From the NCBI GenBank assembly GCA_022824545.1, contig JAJDZR010000297.1, positions 1-38,783 on the forward strand: a stretch of DNA of 38,783 nt. The letters are read 5' to 3'. Within the stretch, counting starts at the first letter, position 1. The number at the start of each line of letters is the position of its first letter. Positions 16,393 to 23,622 of this stretch are shown here, piece by piece. The notes below the pieces were generated by a model. The model worked only from the letters and a program-made list of their open reading frames with translations. It was not told where the DNA came from and did no database searches. The position numbers and the translations under genes were made by a program. This DNA is from Chloroflexota bacterium (GTDB taxonomy: Bacteria; Chloroflexota; UBA11872; UBA12225; JAJDUF01).

Positions 16393-16489
16393 AAATGCTT
16401 GAAATGAAAAAGGGTAGTATGTACACGTGCTAGAGCAAACTATCCTCTGGCTGGTGAGGTGCCCGCCTGACCTTCCGCGGTGTAGGCTA

Positions 16490-17374
16490 CTAGCGGACCC
16501 AGTGCCTCAGCAGCGGCTTGACCGGCGCGGGAAGTGCCTCGTAGATGTCGGGGGTCAGCGTCGCCTCGCCGCCGCTGATCTCCTCCACGGGCCGGCCAAT
16601 TTCCTCCGCCAAGCGCTGCTTTTCGGGCGAATCGGGCGGCATCAGGTAGTCGAGGTTGAACCACCAGGGCGCATAGCGCACCGCGATGGCCAGTCGTGGT
16701 TGGTCGGTGGTGTTGGCCCCGGCTGCGTGCCACGTGCGGCTGTCGAACAACAGCACGTCCCCGGCCTTCCCGATAGCCTGTTTCTCCGTCGGGTAGGGCC
16801 TCATGGCATCAATCCCGTTCCCCCCGGTGGGGTTGTTGCTGGCCCGGTGGCTACCCGGGACGACCAATGTGCCGCCGTTCTCCTCCGTGAAGTCCGAGAA
16901 CATCCACACCGAGCTGAGGTGGATCACCGCATCGCCGTAGGGTGCGAACACCCGCAGCGTGCCCTTCTGGTTGAACGGCTGATCCGCGTGCCAGCCGCCC
17001 CGCTGGAAACCCGGGGTGGTCAACTCGCCCTTGATCCAGGTTATCCGTACATACGGTCCCCAGAACGCTTTCAACGTCCCCACGATCCGCTCGTCCGCCA
17101 GGTAGGGCGCAAACGACTGGTTGAGGCCGAGTAGGCCATAGGTAGGCCCATAGCCATAGGTGTGCGGGTCTCCGGCAATCGGGTGGGGCGGCGGTTGCTC
17201 CGCGATCTTCACGTCCAGCCCGTGCAAGCGACCCTGTTCGAGCGCCGTCGCCTCAAGACTGTCGCCGATTGTTCCTACTTTGTCGTATGGAATCACCTCC
17301 GGGATGACGCAGTAGCCATCCAGTGTTAGGTGCTCGATGATACGCTCGACTGTCATCTCATCCTTCACCGTCAT
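16490..17374 (-). CDS. Phytanoyl-CoA dioxygenase (PhyH) family protein 2
   Basis: 294-residue Fe(II)/2-oxoglutarate oxygenase, paralogous to the gene at 13589-14386. Iron ligands are H129 and D131 in GGWHADQPFN, and H216 in DSRTWHAAGA. R233 in AIAVRYAPWW, or R227, should bind 2-oxoglutarate. Compared with paralogue 1 it has an extra ~25-residue segment (residues ~55-80, with PPPHPIAGDP and repeated Gly/Tyr), which may shape the substrate pocket. The start is the ATG at 17374, with AGGAGGT 5-9 bases upstream; a much longer open frame upstream is the antisense of the next gene. It is divergent from the propeller gene at 17477. Confidence 0.93.
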   Translation of the reverse strand: MTVKDEMTVERIIEHLTLDGYCVIPEVIPYDKVGTIGDSLEATALEQGRLHGLDVKIAEQPPPHPIAGDPHTYGYGPTYGLLGLNQSFAPYLADERIVGTLKAFWGPYVRITWIKGELTTPGFQRGGWHADQPFNQKGTLRVFAPYGDAVIHLSSVWMFSDFTEENGGTLVVPGSHRASNNPTGGNGIDAMRPYPTEKQAIGKAGDVLLFDSRTWHAAGANTTDQPRLAIAVRYAPWWFNLDYLMPPDSPEKQRLAEEIGRPVEEISGGEATLTPDIYEALPAPVKPLLRHWVR

Positions 17375-17476
17375 AGCCACCTCCTGCGCGTGCCCGCAAT
17401 CATCGCGTCGCCCCACGATATAGAACGGCTGGGTACTCGCGCCAGAGCGAGATGCGGTAAGCTCACTGCGGATTGT

Positions 17477-18427
17477 ATGTTCACGCTGCCCGGCTACACC
17501 ATCGGCGATGCCTGGTTTGTTGTCAACGATGGCGTAGCCCACTGTTTCTTCTGCACCTCGCCGCCGCCCGACGCCGATTGGCATTGGGACATCGGCCACG
17601 CCGTCAGTCGGGACCTGGTGCATTGGGAGTACGTCGGCCTCGCCTTGGAGCGCGGCGCCGGCGAGTCCTGGGACAGCCAAACCCTCTCCACCGGCTCCGT
17701 CCTCGCCTGGAACGGACGTTTCTGGATGGCCTACAGCGCCCTCCGCCGAAACGAAAACCCGCCCACGCGCAAGGTTCATCGTGTGGGGCTGGCCGTCTCC
17801 GACGACCTGTATGCCTGGACCAAGTACCAGCACAATCCGGTCAACGAGCGCGACCCACGGCTCTATGAACGGCTCGGTCCCGTCCACAAGGCGTACAGCC
17901 AATGGCGCGACCCGTTCCTGTTCCTCGCCGGGGACCGCCTGTATCAGTACGTGTGCGCCTGCAGCAAGTCCCCGGACCGCCACCGCCGGGGCACGGTCGG
18001 GCTGACGACGAGCCGGGACATGCGGACGTGGCGCGTAGAGCCGCCGCTGCACGTGGACCCCATCGCCACCGAGCTTGAGGTCCCGCAGGTCTACCGGATC
18101 GGCGGGCGCTACTATCTGCTCTTCTGCACCTCGACCGACCGCCTGCTGCCGGCGTTCAAGCGCCGATTCCCCGGCCACCGTTTTCGCAACGCCAACTTCT
18201 CGATGGTCGGGACCTCGCCGCTAGGACCGTTCCGCCTGCACGGCACCGGCGAGGTCCTGCCCCCGGACGCGCCGGTCCAGCCCTATGCGAGCCGGCTCGT
18301 CCGGTGGCAAGGGCAGTGGATGCTGCTCGGCACGGCCAATATCGGCGGCACCCGCTTCATCTGTGACCCTATCCCGGTCGTCGCTACCGCTACGGGTATC
18401 CTGACCGCCAGGTCTGCACCACCTTAG
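17477..18427 (+). CDS. GH32/GH43-like beta-propeller protein
   Basis: 316 residues. Propeller glycosidase motifs: MFTLPGYTIGDAWFVVNDG, WHWDIGHAVSRDLVHWEYVG (close to the GH32 'AVSxDLVHWE' block), SWDSQTLSTGSVLAWNGRFW, AVSDDLYAWTKYQHNP, QWRDPFLFLAGDRLYQY with an R-D-P motif, and ELEVPQVYRIGGRYYLLF with a candidate acid. The R-D-P plus later E-x-P pattern fits GH32/GH68/GH43-type catalysis, though the classic N-terminal WMNDPNG is missing, so activity is uncertain. No signal peptide is seen. The ATG at 17477 has no good ribosome site; leaderless or weak translation is possible. It is divergent from PhyH gene 2 across 102 bases. Confidence 0.82.
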   Translation: MFTLPGYTIGDAWFVVNDGVAHCFFCTSPPPDADWHWDIGHAVSRDLVHWEYVGLALERGAGESWDSQTLSTGSVLAWNGRFWMAYSALRRNENPPTRKVHRVGLAVSDDLYAWTKYQHNPVNERDPRLYERLGPVHKAYSQWRDPFLFLAGDRLYQYVCACSKSPDRHRRGTVGLTTSRDMRTWRVEPPLHVDPIATELEVPQVYRIGGRYYLLFCTSTDRLLPAFKRRFPGHRFRNANFSMVGTSPLGPFRLHGTGEVLPPDAPVQPYASRLVRWQGQWMLLGTANIGGTRFICDPIPVVATATGILTARSAPP

Positions 18428-18452
18428 CGCTCATCGGATTGTGCAGACCTGG
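18408..18452. other. Hairpin at the 3' end of the GH32-like gene
   Basis: Perfect 12-base arms, CCAGGTCTGCAC and GTGCAGACCTGG, with 21 bases between. The left arm is inside the coding end and the right arm is 55 bases before the next start. There is no T-run, so it may be an RNA processing or stability hairpin and not an intrinsic terminator. Confidence 0.7.
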
Positions 18453-18507
18453 TGCGTCACCGGGATCAAGACCGATCCGACGCCTAAGCGCAAGAAGGAG
18501 CAGGGCA

Positions 18508-19479
18508 ATGCCTACTACGTTCACCGGCCGCGAGGCCGTGCATTTCGAGGCTACCGATCCCGGTACCGAGTGGTCCAAAGACTCCCGGATCGCCATTGAC
18601 CTGGACACGCCGCTGGATTCCGAGCGGATACTCACCCCCAACGTCATTCGGCTGCCCGGTGGCGGCTTTCGCCTCTACTACACCGGACTTGGCCCCGGCC
18701 GCGCGGTGCCGGACTGCATCGGGTATATCCTCAGCGCCTCGTCGAGGGACGCCGTGACCTGGGTGAAGGACCCCGGCGTGCGCGTGGACGTGTTCCCACC
18801 CCATGCCGCGCTGTGGACCCTGTGTCCTGATGTCATTCCCTTACCGGACGGACGCTATCGGATGTATTTCGAGGCCCGGTCGCCCGACCAACCAACGGTC
18901 ATCATCAGCGCGGTGTCGGACGACGGGCTGGCGTTTGCGGTCGAGCCGGGCATCCGCGTCGGCGACGGCCGCTGGTCCTACGGCACGCCCCGCTGCCTGT
19001 ATATCGAGCCAGCGGTCCCGGGCGAGTCGGCCCCGCGGTACCGGCTCTACCACCACAAGTACACGTTCCCGCTGGTAAGTGGACTGGACGCGGGCAACGA
19101 GATCATCAGCGCCGTCTCCGCCGACGGGCTGCACTTCGAGCGGGAGCCGGGCGTTCGCATCGCCCAAGAGACGGCCCGCGAGACGCTGTCGGTCTACTCG
19201 CCGGAGGTGATCCTTCTCGGCGACGGCACCTACCGGATGTACTACGCCGGCTGGACCGACGAGATCGCCGGTGGCGTGTTCAGCGCCACGTCGCACGACG
19301 GGCTGGACTGGGTGAAGGACGACGGTCCCTGTGTGGAGCTGGGCGCCAGGGGCGCGTGGGATAGCAAGATGGTTTCGGAGCCGTGCGTGATCGGCCTCGG
19401 CGACGGCCGCGCCCGCCTCTTCTACGAGGCCCGCGACGACCACGGCCGCTGCCGCATCCTGAGCGCGACGAGCTATTAG
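18508..19479 (+). CDS. Beta-propeller glycosidase-like protein
   Basis: 323-residue five-bladed propeller, no signal peptide. Each blade repeats a strand-turn motif: NVIRLPGGGFRLYYTGLGPG, DVIPLPDGRYRMYFEARSPD, PEVILLGDGTYRMYYAGWTD and CVIGLGDGRARLFYEARDDH. Between them are the 'SA(V/T)SxDGLxF/W' elements (ISAVSDDGLAFAVEPG, FSATSHDGLDWVKDDG). This is the pattern of GH43/GH130-related families; the specific activity is not recognisable. It is the second propeller in tandem, 80 bases after the GH32-like gene and separated by a 12-bp-stem hairpin. The ATG at 18508 has AAGGAG 7 bases upstream. Confidence 0.82.
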   Translation: MPTTFTGREAVHFEATDPGTEWSKDSRIAIDLDTPLDSERILTPNVIRLPGGGFRLYYTGLGPGRAVPDCIGYILSASSRDAVTWVKDPGVRVDVFPPHAALWTLCPDVIPLPDGRYRMYFEARSPDQPTVIISAVSDDGLAFAVEPGIRVGDGRWSYGTPRCLYIEPAVPGESAPRYRLYHHKYTFPLVSGLDAGNEIISAVSADGLHFEREPGVRIAQETARETLSVYSPEVILLGDGTYRMYYAGWTDEIAGGVFSATSHDGLDWVKDDGPCVELGARGAWDSKMVSEPCVIGLGDGRARLFYEARDDHGRCRILSATSY

Positions 19480-19564
19480 CTGTCAGCCAGTAGCTGTTAG
19501 CCTTTAGCCGGCAGTCGGCGCCCGGCGCCGCTTCAAGTTGAACGCTGATTTGGAGGACACCATC

Positions 19565-21577
19565 ATGGCCAGCACGCCCCTACGCTGGGGCATCATCAGC
19601 ACCGGCAAGATTGCCCGCACGCTCGCCGACGCCATCCATAAATCGCGTACCGGCGAGCTACTCGCCGTCGGCAGCCGCCGGCCGGAGACGGCCGCGGCGT
19701 TCGGCGCCGAGTTCGATGTGCCGCGGCGCTACGGGAGGTACGATGCGCTGCTCGCCGACCCCGACGTGGACGTGGTCTACAACGCCCTGCCCAACCATCT
19801 CCACGCCGAGTGGAGCATCAAGGCGGCCCAGGCCGGCAAGCACATCCTCTGCGAGAAGCCGTTGGCCACCAACGTGGGTCAGGCGATGGCGCTCGTCGAG
19901 GCCGCGCGCTACCACGACGTGTTCCTGCTCGAGGCCTTCATGTACCGCTGCCATCCGCAGACGGCCAAGCTGGTCGAGCTTATCAAGGCCGGTGCGGTGG
20001 GCGAGGTGCGCCTGATCCAAGCCAGCTTCACCGGCAACATCGGCCTCAAACTGGACAATATCCGCCTGCAGAACGGCGCCGCCGCCGGCAGCCTGATGGA
20101 CCTCGGCTGCTACACCATGTCCATGGCTCGCCTCATCGCCGGCGCGGCGCTCGGACAGGAGGTTGCCGAGCCGCTGGATGTCAAGGGCTGTGCCTGGATT
20201 GGCGCCGAGAGCCGGGTGGACCAGGTCGCTACGGCCGCCCTGCGCTTCCCCGGCGACATCGTCGCCAGCCTCACCTGCGGCAACCAGTGTGCCGCAGACC
20301 GCGGTGTCCGCGTGTGGGGTAGTGAAGGGATGCTCGAAGTGCCCAACCCGTGGTTCCCGCAGGAGCGCGACAACGAGATCATCGTCACCAGGAGCGGTGA
20401 GCAGCCCAAAAGGGTGATTGTCCATGGCGAGCAGCCCCTTTACGTCATCGAGGTGGATACGGTTGCGGCGCATCTCGCCGCCCGGCAGGCGCCCAGCCCG
20501 TGCATGACCTGGGACGATAGTCTGGGCCAGCAGGCCGCGCTGGACCGCTGGCGCGAGTCCATCGGCCTCGTGTTCGACGAGGAGCGGGACGAGGCGGCCC
20601 TCCGACAGACGGTTTCCAAGCAACCGCTGCGGCGTCGCCCCAGCGTGCCACCGACGATGCGCTATGGCCGCGTCGCCGGCATCGAGCAGGACGTTTCGCG
20701 TCTGGTCCTGGGCACGATGATCTACCACCCGGACCGCCAGTCGTTCACCAACGCCATGCTCGACTACTTCTTCGAGCTTGGCGGCAACTGCTTCGATACC
20801 GCGTTTAGCTATCGCGGCGGATTTTCCGAGCCGGCGCTCGGCAACTGGATTCGCCAGCGCAACCTCCGCGAGCAGGTGGTGGTGGTCACAAAAGGCGGCC
20901 ACCATGCCAGCGTGACACCGGAGATGATTGACCGGGAGCTACCGATCAGCCTGGAGCGGTTGCAGACCGACTACGTAGACCTCTACTTCTTGCACCGCGA
21001 TAACCCGGCAGTGCCGGTTGGGGAGTTCGTTGACATGTTCAACCGCCACCGGGCCGCCGGCCGTGTCCGCGCGTTTGGTGGCTCGAACTGGACGCCGGCC
21101 CGCCTGGCGGAGGCCAATGCCTACGCCGCACGCCATGGCCTGGCCGGGTTCAGCGCCAGCAGCCCGAACTTCACGCTGGCCGTGTGGAACGAGGTGCCCT
21201 ACTTCAACTGTGTCACCGCCACCGACCCGGCCTCGAAAGCGTGGTACACCGAGCATCGGCTCCCGCTCTTCGCGTGGTCGAGCCAGGCCATGGGCTTCTT
21301 CACCGGGCGCTACCACCCGGATGATCGGTCGAATGACATCGTGGCGCGCACCTGGTACAGCGACGACAACTGGCAGCGCTATGAGCGGGCGCAGGAGCTA
21401 GGGCGGCGCAAAGGAGTGGACGGTACCCAGATCGCCGTGGCCTACGTCCTCGCCCAGCCCTTCCCCACGTTTGCCCTCGTCGGGCCACACACCATCGAGG
21501 AGACTCGCACGACGGCGCTCGGACTGTCCGTATCGCTCACTCCCGAGGAGGTCGCTTGGCTCAACCTGGAGGTGTAG
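19565..21577 (+). CDS. Gfo/Idh/MocA oxidoreductase fused to aldo-keto reductase
   Basis: 670-residue two-domain protein. Residues 1-~345 form a Gfo/Idh/MocA dehydrogenase with a nucleotide loop (GIISTGKIARTL), the NAD(P)-sugar signature E97-K98-P99 (CEKPLATN) and the EAFMYRCHPQT block. After a basic, proline-rich linker (~346-368), residues ~369-670 form an aldo-keto reductase. The catalytic tetrad is complete: D411 (CFDTA), Y416 (FSYRG), K443 (VVTKGG) and H477 (YFLHRDNP). Both halves look active, so it may carry out two linked redox steps on a sugar or polyol and recycle NAD(P)H internally. That is inference. The ATG at 19565 has GGAGGA 7 bases upstream; a TTG at 19538 would add nine residues. 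The 85-base gap before it contains a short direct repeat, AGCTGTCAGCC / AGCTGTTAGCC. Confidence 0.92.
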   Translation: MASTPLRWGIISTGKIARTLADAIHKSRTGELLAVGSRRPETAAAFGAEFDVPRRYGRYDALLADPDVDVVYNALPNHLHAEWSIKAAQAGKHILCEKPLATNVGQAMALVEAARYHDVFLLEAFMYRCHPQTAKLVELIKAGAVGEVRLIQASFTGNIGLKLDNIRLQNGAAAGSLMDLGCYTMSMARLIAGAALGQEVAEPLDVKGCAWIGAESRVDQVATAALRFPGDIVASLTCGNQCAADRGVRVWGSEGMLEVPNPWFPQERDNEIIVTRSGEQPKRVIVHGEQPLYVIEVDTVAAHLAARQAPSPCMTWDDSLGQQAALDRWRESIGLVFDEERDEAALRQTVSKQPLRRRPSVPPTMRYGRVAGIEQDVSRLVLGTMIYHPDRQSFTNAMLDYFFELGGNCFDTAFSYRGGFSEPALGNWIRQRNLREQVVVVTKGGHHASVTPEMIDRELPISLERLQTDYVDLYFLHRDNPAVPVGEFVDMFNRHRAAGRVRAFGGSNWTPARLAEANAYAARHGLAGFSASSPNFTLAVWNEVPYFNCVTATDPASKAWYTEHRLPLFAWSSQAMGFFTGRYHPDDRSNDIVARTWYSDDNWQRYERAQELGRRKGVDGTQIAVAYVLAQPFPTFALVGPHTIEETRTTALGLSVSLTPEEVAWLNLEV

Positions 21578-21594
21578 CGCCGGGGGAAGATACT

Positions 21595-21640
21595 CCTCAC
21601 CCCCGGCCCCCTCTCCATCGCCGAGCGATAGAGAAGGGGA
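21595..21640. repeat. Family D hairpin repeat, copy 1
   Basis: CTCACCCCCGGCCCCCTCTC then CATCGCCGAGCGATAGAGAA and GGGG. The core CTCTC-CATCGC / GCGATAGAGA is palindromic. It is repeated at 26621-26669, each time just after a gene's stop. Confidence 0.75.
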
Positions 21641-21663
21641 ATCTCGATGGGCTATGCTGTGAC

Positions 21664-21669
21664 TATAAT
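21664..21669 (+). promoter_or_regulatory. Possible -10 element of the PhyH-HEAT gene
   Basis: A consensus TATAAT in a short AT-richer patch, 68 bases before the ATG. There is no matching -35 hexamer, so this is suggestive only. Confidence 0.45.
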
Positions 21670-21736
21670 GTGATTGCTTGCTGCCGCCTAGCCACCATCA
21701 GCGACACATCACCTACGACTGAAGAGGAGATGCACC

Positions 21737-23164
21737 ATGAGCCTCCAGAAGCTCACTGACCAGCAGATGCAGGACTTTATCCGCACCGGCTACGTGCTCG
21801 TCAAGCCGCGCCTGCCCGACGAGTTCCACCAAGCGATCTACCGGCAGACCGAAACCGTGTTCGAGACGGAGTTCAACCCGGGCAACAACCTGCTGCCCCG
21901 CATTCCGGCGCTCCGCCAGGTCTTCGATGATCCCGTGGTCAACGGCGCGCTGACCAGCGTGCTAGGACCAAACTACTTCATGTGGCCGCACCGCCACTGC
22001 CACTACAACGCGCCGGGCACTCCGGCCCAAAACCTGCACAAAGACGCCGGGATGCACAAGAGCCACCGCACGCGCCGCATCTTTGCCCTCTACTACCCCC
22101 AGGACACCACCCTGGAGATGGGACCGACGGCCGTGCTGCCCGGCAGCTACATCTACAACACGCGCCCCACCGACGATCCTGCCGCGGAGGTGGCCTTGGT
22201 CGTCGAAGCGGGCACGGTCGCTATCGCCGAATACGACATCTGGCACGGCGCCACGGAAAACCGCAGCGACAAGAAACGGTACATGATGAAGTTCCTGTTC
22301 GACCGTATCGAGGAGCCGACCGGTCCCAGCTGGGACGGCAGCGGCGCGGAATGGGCGCTGCCGGGTGACGAGCCGCATCGCGAATTACGCGCCAGCCAGT
22401 GGGCGTGGCACTCCGGCCAGGTCAATGGGATGCAGAACGGCCACGGTCCGCAGTCTAGTGCAGCCATCGCCGACCTCGTAGCGGCCCTCAGCGACGAGTC
22501 GGAAATGGTGGCGATTGACGCTGCCTACGCGCTTGGGGAGGTCGGCGCGCCGGCAGCGCCCGCGCTGGTCGCGGCCTTGCCGGGGCAGGATGAGGCAACC
22601 CTCACGCACGGACAGACCGCCAAGCTGGGCAACGTGACCCGGCCGGAGCTGGTCCGCCGGAACGCGAGCTATGCGTTGAGCGCCATGGGCGCGGCGGCCG
22701 TGCCGGCGCTTGTCGAAGCCACCACGCATCCGCAGTGGTGGGTGCGGGAGACCGCGGTGGAGGCGTTGGGTGACATTGGGCTGGCGGCCGCAGACGCGAT
22801 CCCGGCGTTGATCGCGGTGCTCGGCAACGATAGCTCCGACCGGGTGCGGCCGGCGGCGGCCGTGGCCCTCGGCACTACCAGCCAATCAGGATCGAGTGCA
22901 GTGCCCGCATTGATCCACGCGCTGGAGCAAGACGATGCCCCGGTGCGCCAAGCAGCCTCGCTCGCGCTGGCGCGGATCGGCCGGCACGCCCAGGCCGCCG
23001 TCCCGGCGCTGCAAGGCGTGTTCGAGGACGAAAACCGCTACACGCGCGGACACGCCGTCCACGCGCTCTACCGGATCGGCACGCCGGCGGCCCGCGCGGC
23101 GCTGCTGGACTATCTGATCGCCATGCGCTGGTGCAACATCACGACCAAGGAAAGCCTCTACTAG
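21737..23164 (+). CDS. PhyH-type dioxygenase fused to C-terminal HEAT repeats
   Basis: 475 residues. Residues 1-~230 are a PhyH-like Fe(II)/2-oxoglutarate oxygenase. H101 and D103 (NLHKDAG) and H170 (YDIWHGATENRS) are the likely iron ligands, and an Arg such as R181 is the likely cosubstrate anchor. It is distant from the two PhyH paralogues upstream. Residues ~240-465 are HEAT/PBS-lyase-like repeats of about 30-35 residues (AIADLVAALSDESEMVAIDA, AAYALGEVGAPAAPALVAAL, AVEALGDIGLAAADAIPALI, ASLALARIGRHAQAAVPALQ). HEAT solenoids bind proteins, so the protein may act on, or be recruited by, a partner. The ATG at 21737 has GAGGAGA upstream. A 10-bp-arm hairpin follows the stop. Confidence 0.9.
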   Translation: MSLQKLTDQQMQDFIRTGYVLVKPRLPDEFHQAIYRQTETVFETEFNPGNNLLPRIPALRQVFDDPVVNGALTSVLGPNYFMWPHRHCHYNAPGTPAQNLHKDAGMHKSHRTRRIFALYYPQDTTLEMGPTAVLPGSYIYNTRPTDDPAAEVALVVEAGTVAIAEYDIWHGATENRSDKKRYMMKFLFDRIEEPTGPSWDGSGAEWALPGDEPHRELRASQWAWHSGQVNGMQNGHGPQSSAAIADLVAALSDESEMVAIDAAYALGEVGAPAAPALVAALPGQDEATLTHGQTAKLGNVTRPELVRRNASYALSAMGAAAVPALVEATTHPQWWVRETAVEALGDIGLAAADAIPALIAVLGNDSSDRVRPAAAVALGTTSQSGSSAVPALIHALEQDDAPVRQAASLALARIGRHAQAAVPALQGVFEDENRYTRGHAVHALYRIGTPAARAALLDYLIAMRWCNITTKESLY

Positions 23165-23188
23165 GCTGTCGCCACACCTCCACCGCTG

Positions 23189-23219
23189 CGGCCCGGCGGC
23201 TCGTTGTGGCGCCGGGCCG
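23189..23219 (+). terminator. Hairpin after the PhyH-HEAT gene
   Basis: Perfect 10-base arms, CGGCCCGGCG and CGCCGGGCCG, with an 11-base loop, 25 bases past the stop codon. There is no T-run, so termination would be weak or factor-assisted. Confidence 0.45.
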
Positions 23220-23411
23220 GATGTCTTGCTATCATTGGTGGTTACGCGCGGCCACAGTTGCCGCCAATCTACAGAAAGGAGCGTCCGCAAGTGAATCGGC
23301 ACCGGAACGGATCTGTGCCCGCGTTGCTGTGGGCGCTCGTCCCACGCGACGCCATCCCCAGGTCTGGTCGAATACATATGTAGCTATCAGACACCACCGA
23401 CCAGTGACCAG

Positions 23412-23443
23412 CCGTGGGGATGTGACCGCCCCCACGGTTTTTT
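23412..23443 (+). terminator. Intrinsic terminator within the ABC-exporter leader
   Basis: Arms CCGTGGGG (23412-23419) and CCCCACGG (23430-23437) with a 10-base loop, followed directly by six T. It is the only textbook intrinsic terminator seen in the window and lies about 180 bases upstream of the exporter start, consistent with attenuation. Confidence 0.8.
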
Positions 23444-23561
23444 CATCCCTGTCACCCATCTATCCCACCACCGTGGGGCCTCCTCCGGGACTGCTTGCTG
23501 CGTCTCATGTTCAGGAGGCGTGCGTATGTCGTAAGCCATCGCTCTGTCGCGCTCACCAACC

Positions 23562-23605
23562 GCCCCACCTCATAGCGGAGATGGGGCACCGCGGGCAATG
23601 CCCGC
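23562..23605 (+). promoter_or_regulatory. Two adjacent hairpins abutting the exporter ribosome site
   Basis: The first is GCCCCACCTC / GAGATGGGGC with one mismatch and a 6-base loop (23562-23587). The second is GCGGGC-AAT-GCCCGC (23591-23605). GAGGAGG follows at 23606-23612. The join reads GGGCACCGCG, reminiscent of the T-box core but with an altered 5' part. Confidence 0.5.
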
Positions 23606-23622
23606 GAGGAGGATTACTCATC

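Larger units (their letters stand above)
23165..23622 (+). other. 458-base gene-free leader of the ABC exporter gene
   Basis: No real gene is seen here; an open frame crossing it is fortuitous. It holds, in order, a hairpin after the previous gene, an intrinsic terminator at 23412-23443, a second CCGTGGGG copy at 23471-23478, and two hairpins immediately before the ribosome site. I do not recognise a known riboswitch class in the first ~200 bases. Confidence 0.75.

Noticed and set aside
16490..18178. 562-residue minus-strand open frame reading through PhyH 2 and the GH32-like gene
   Set aside because: The extra N-terminal ~270 residues are the antisense of the plus-strand propeller; a strong ribosome site and ATG lie at 17374.
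19658..20905. 415-residue antisense frame inside the Gfo/Idh-AKR gene
   Set aside because: A product of G+C-rich third positions on the other strand; no domain pattern and no ribosome site.
23131..23622. N-terminal 164 residues of a longer open frame in front of the ABC exporter
   Set aside because: It crosses an intrinsic terminator and hairpins, and begins inside the PhyH-HEAT gene. The ATG at 23623 with GAGGAGG is better.
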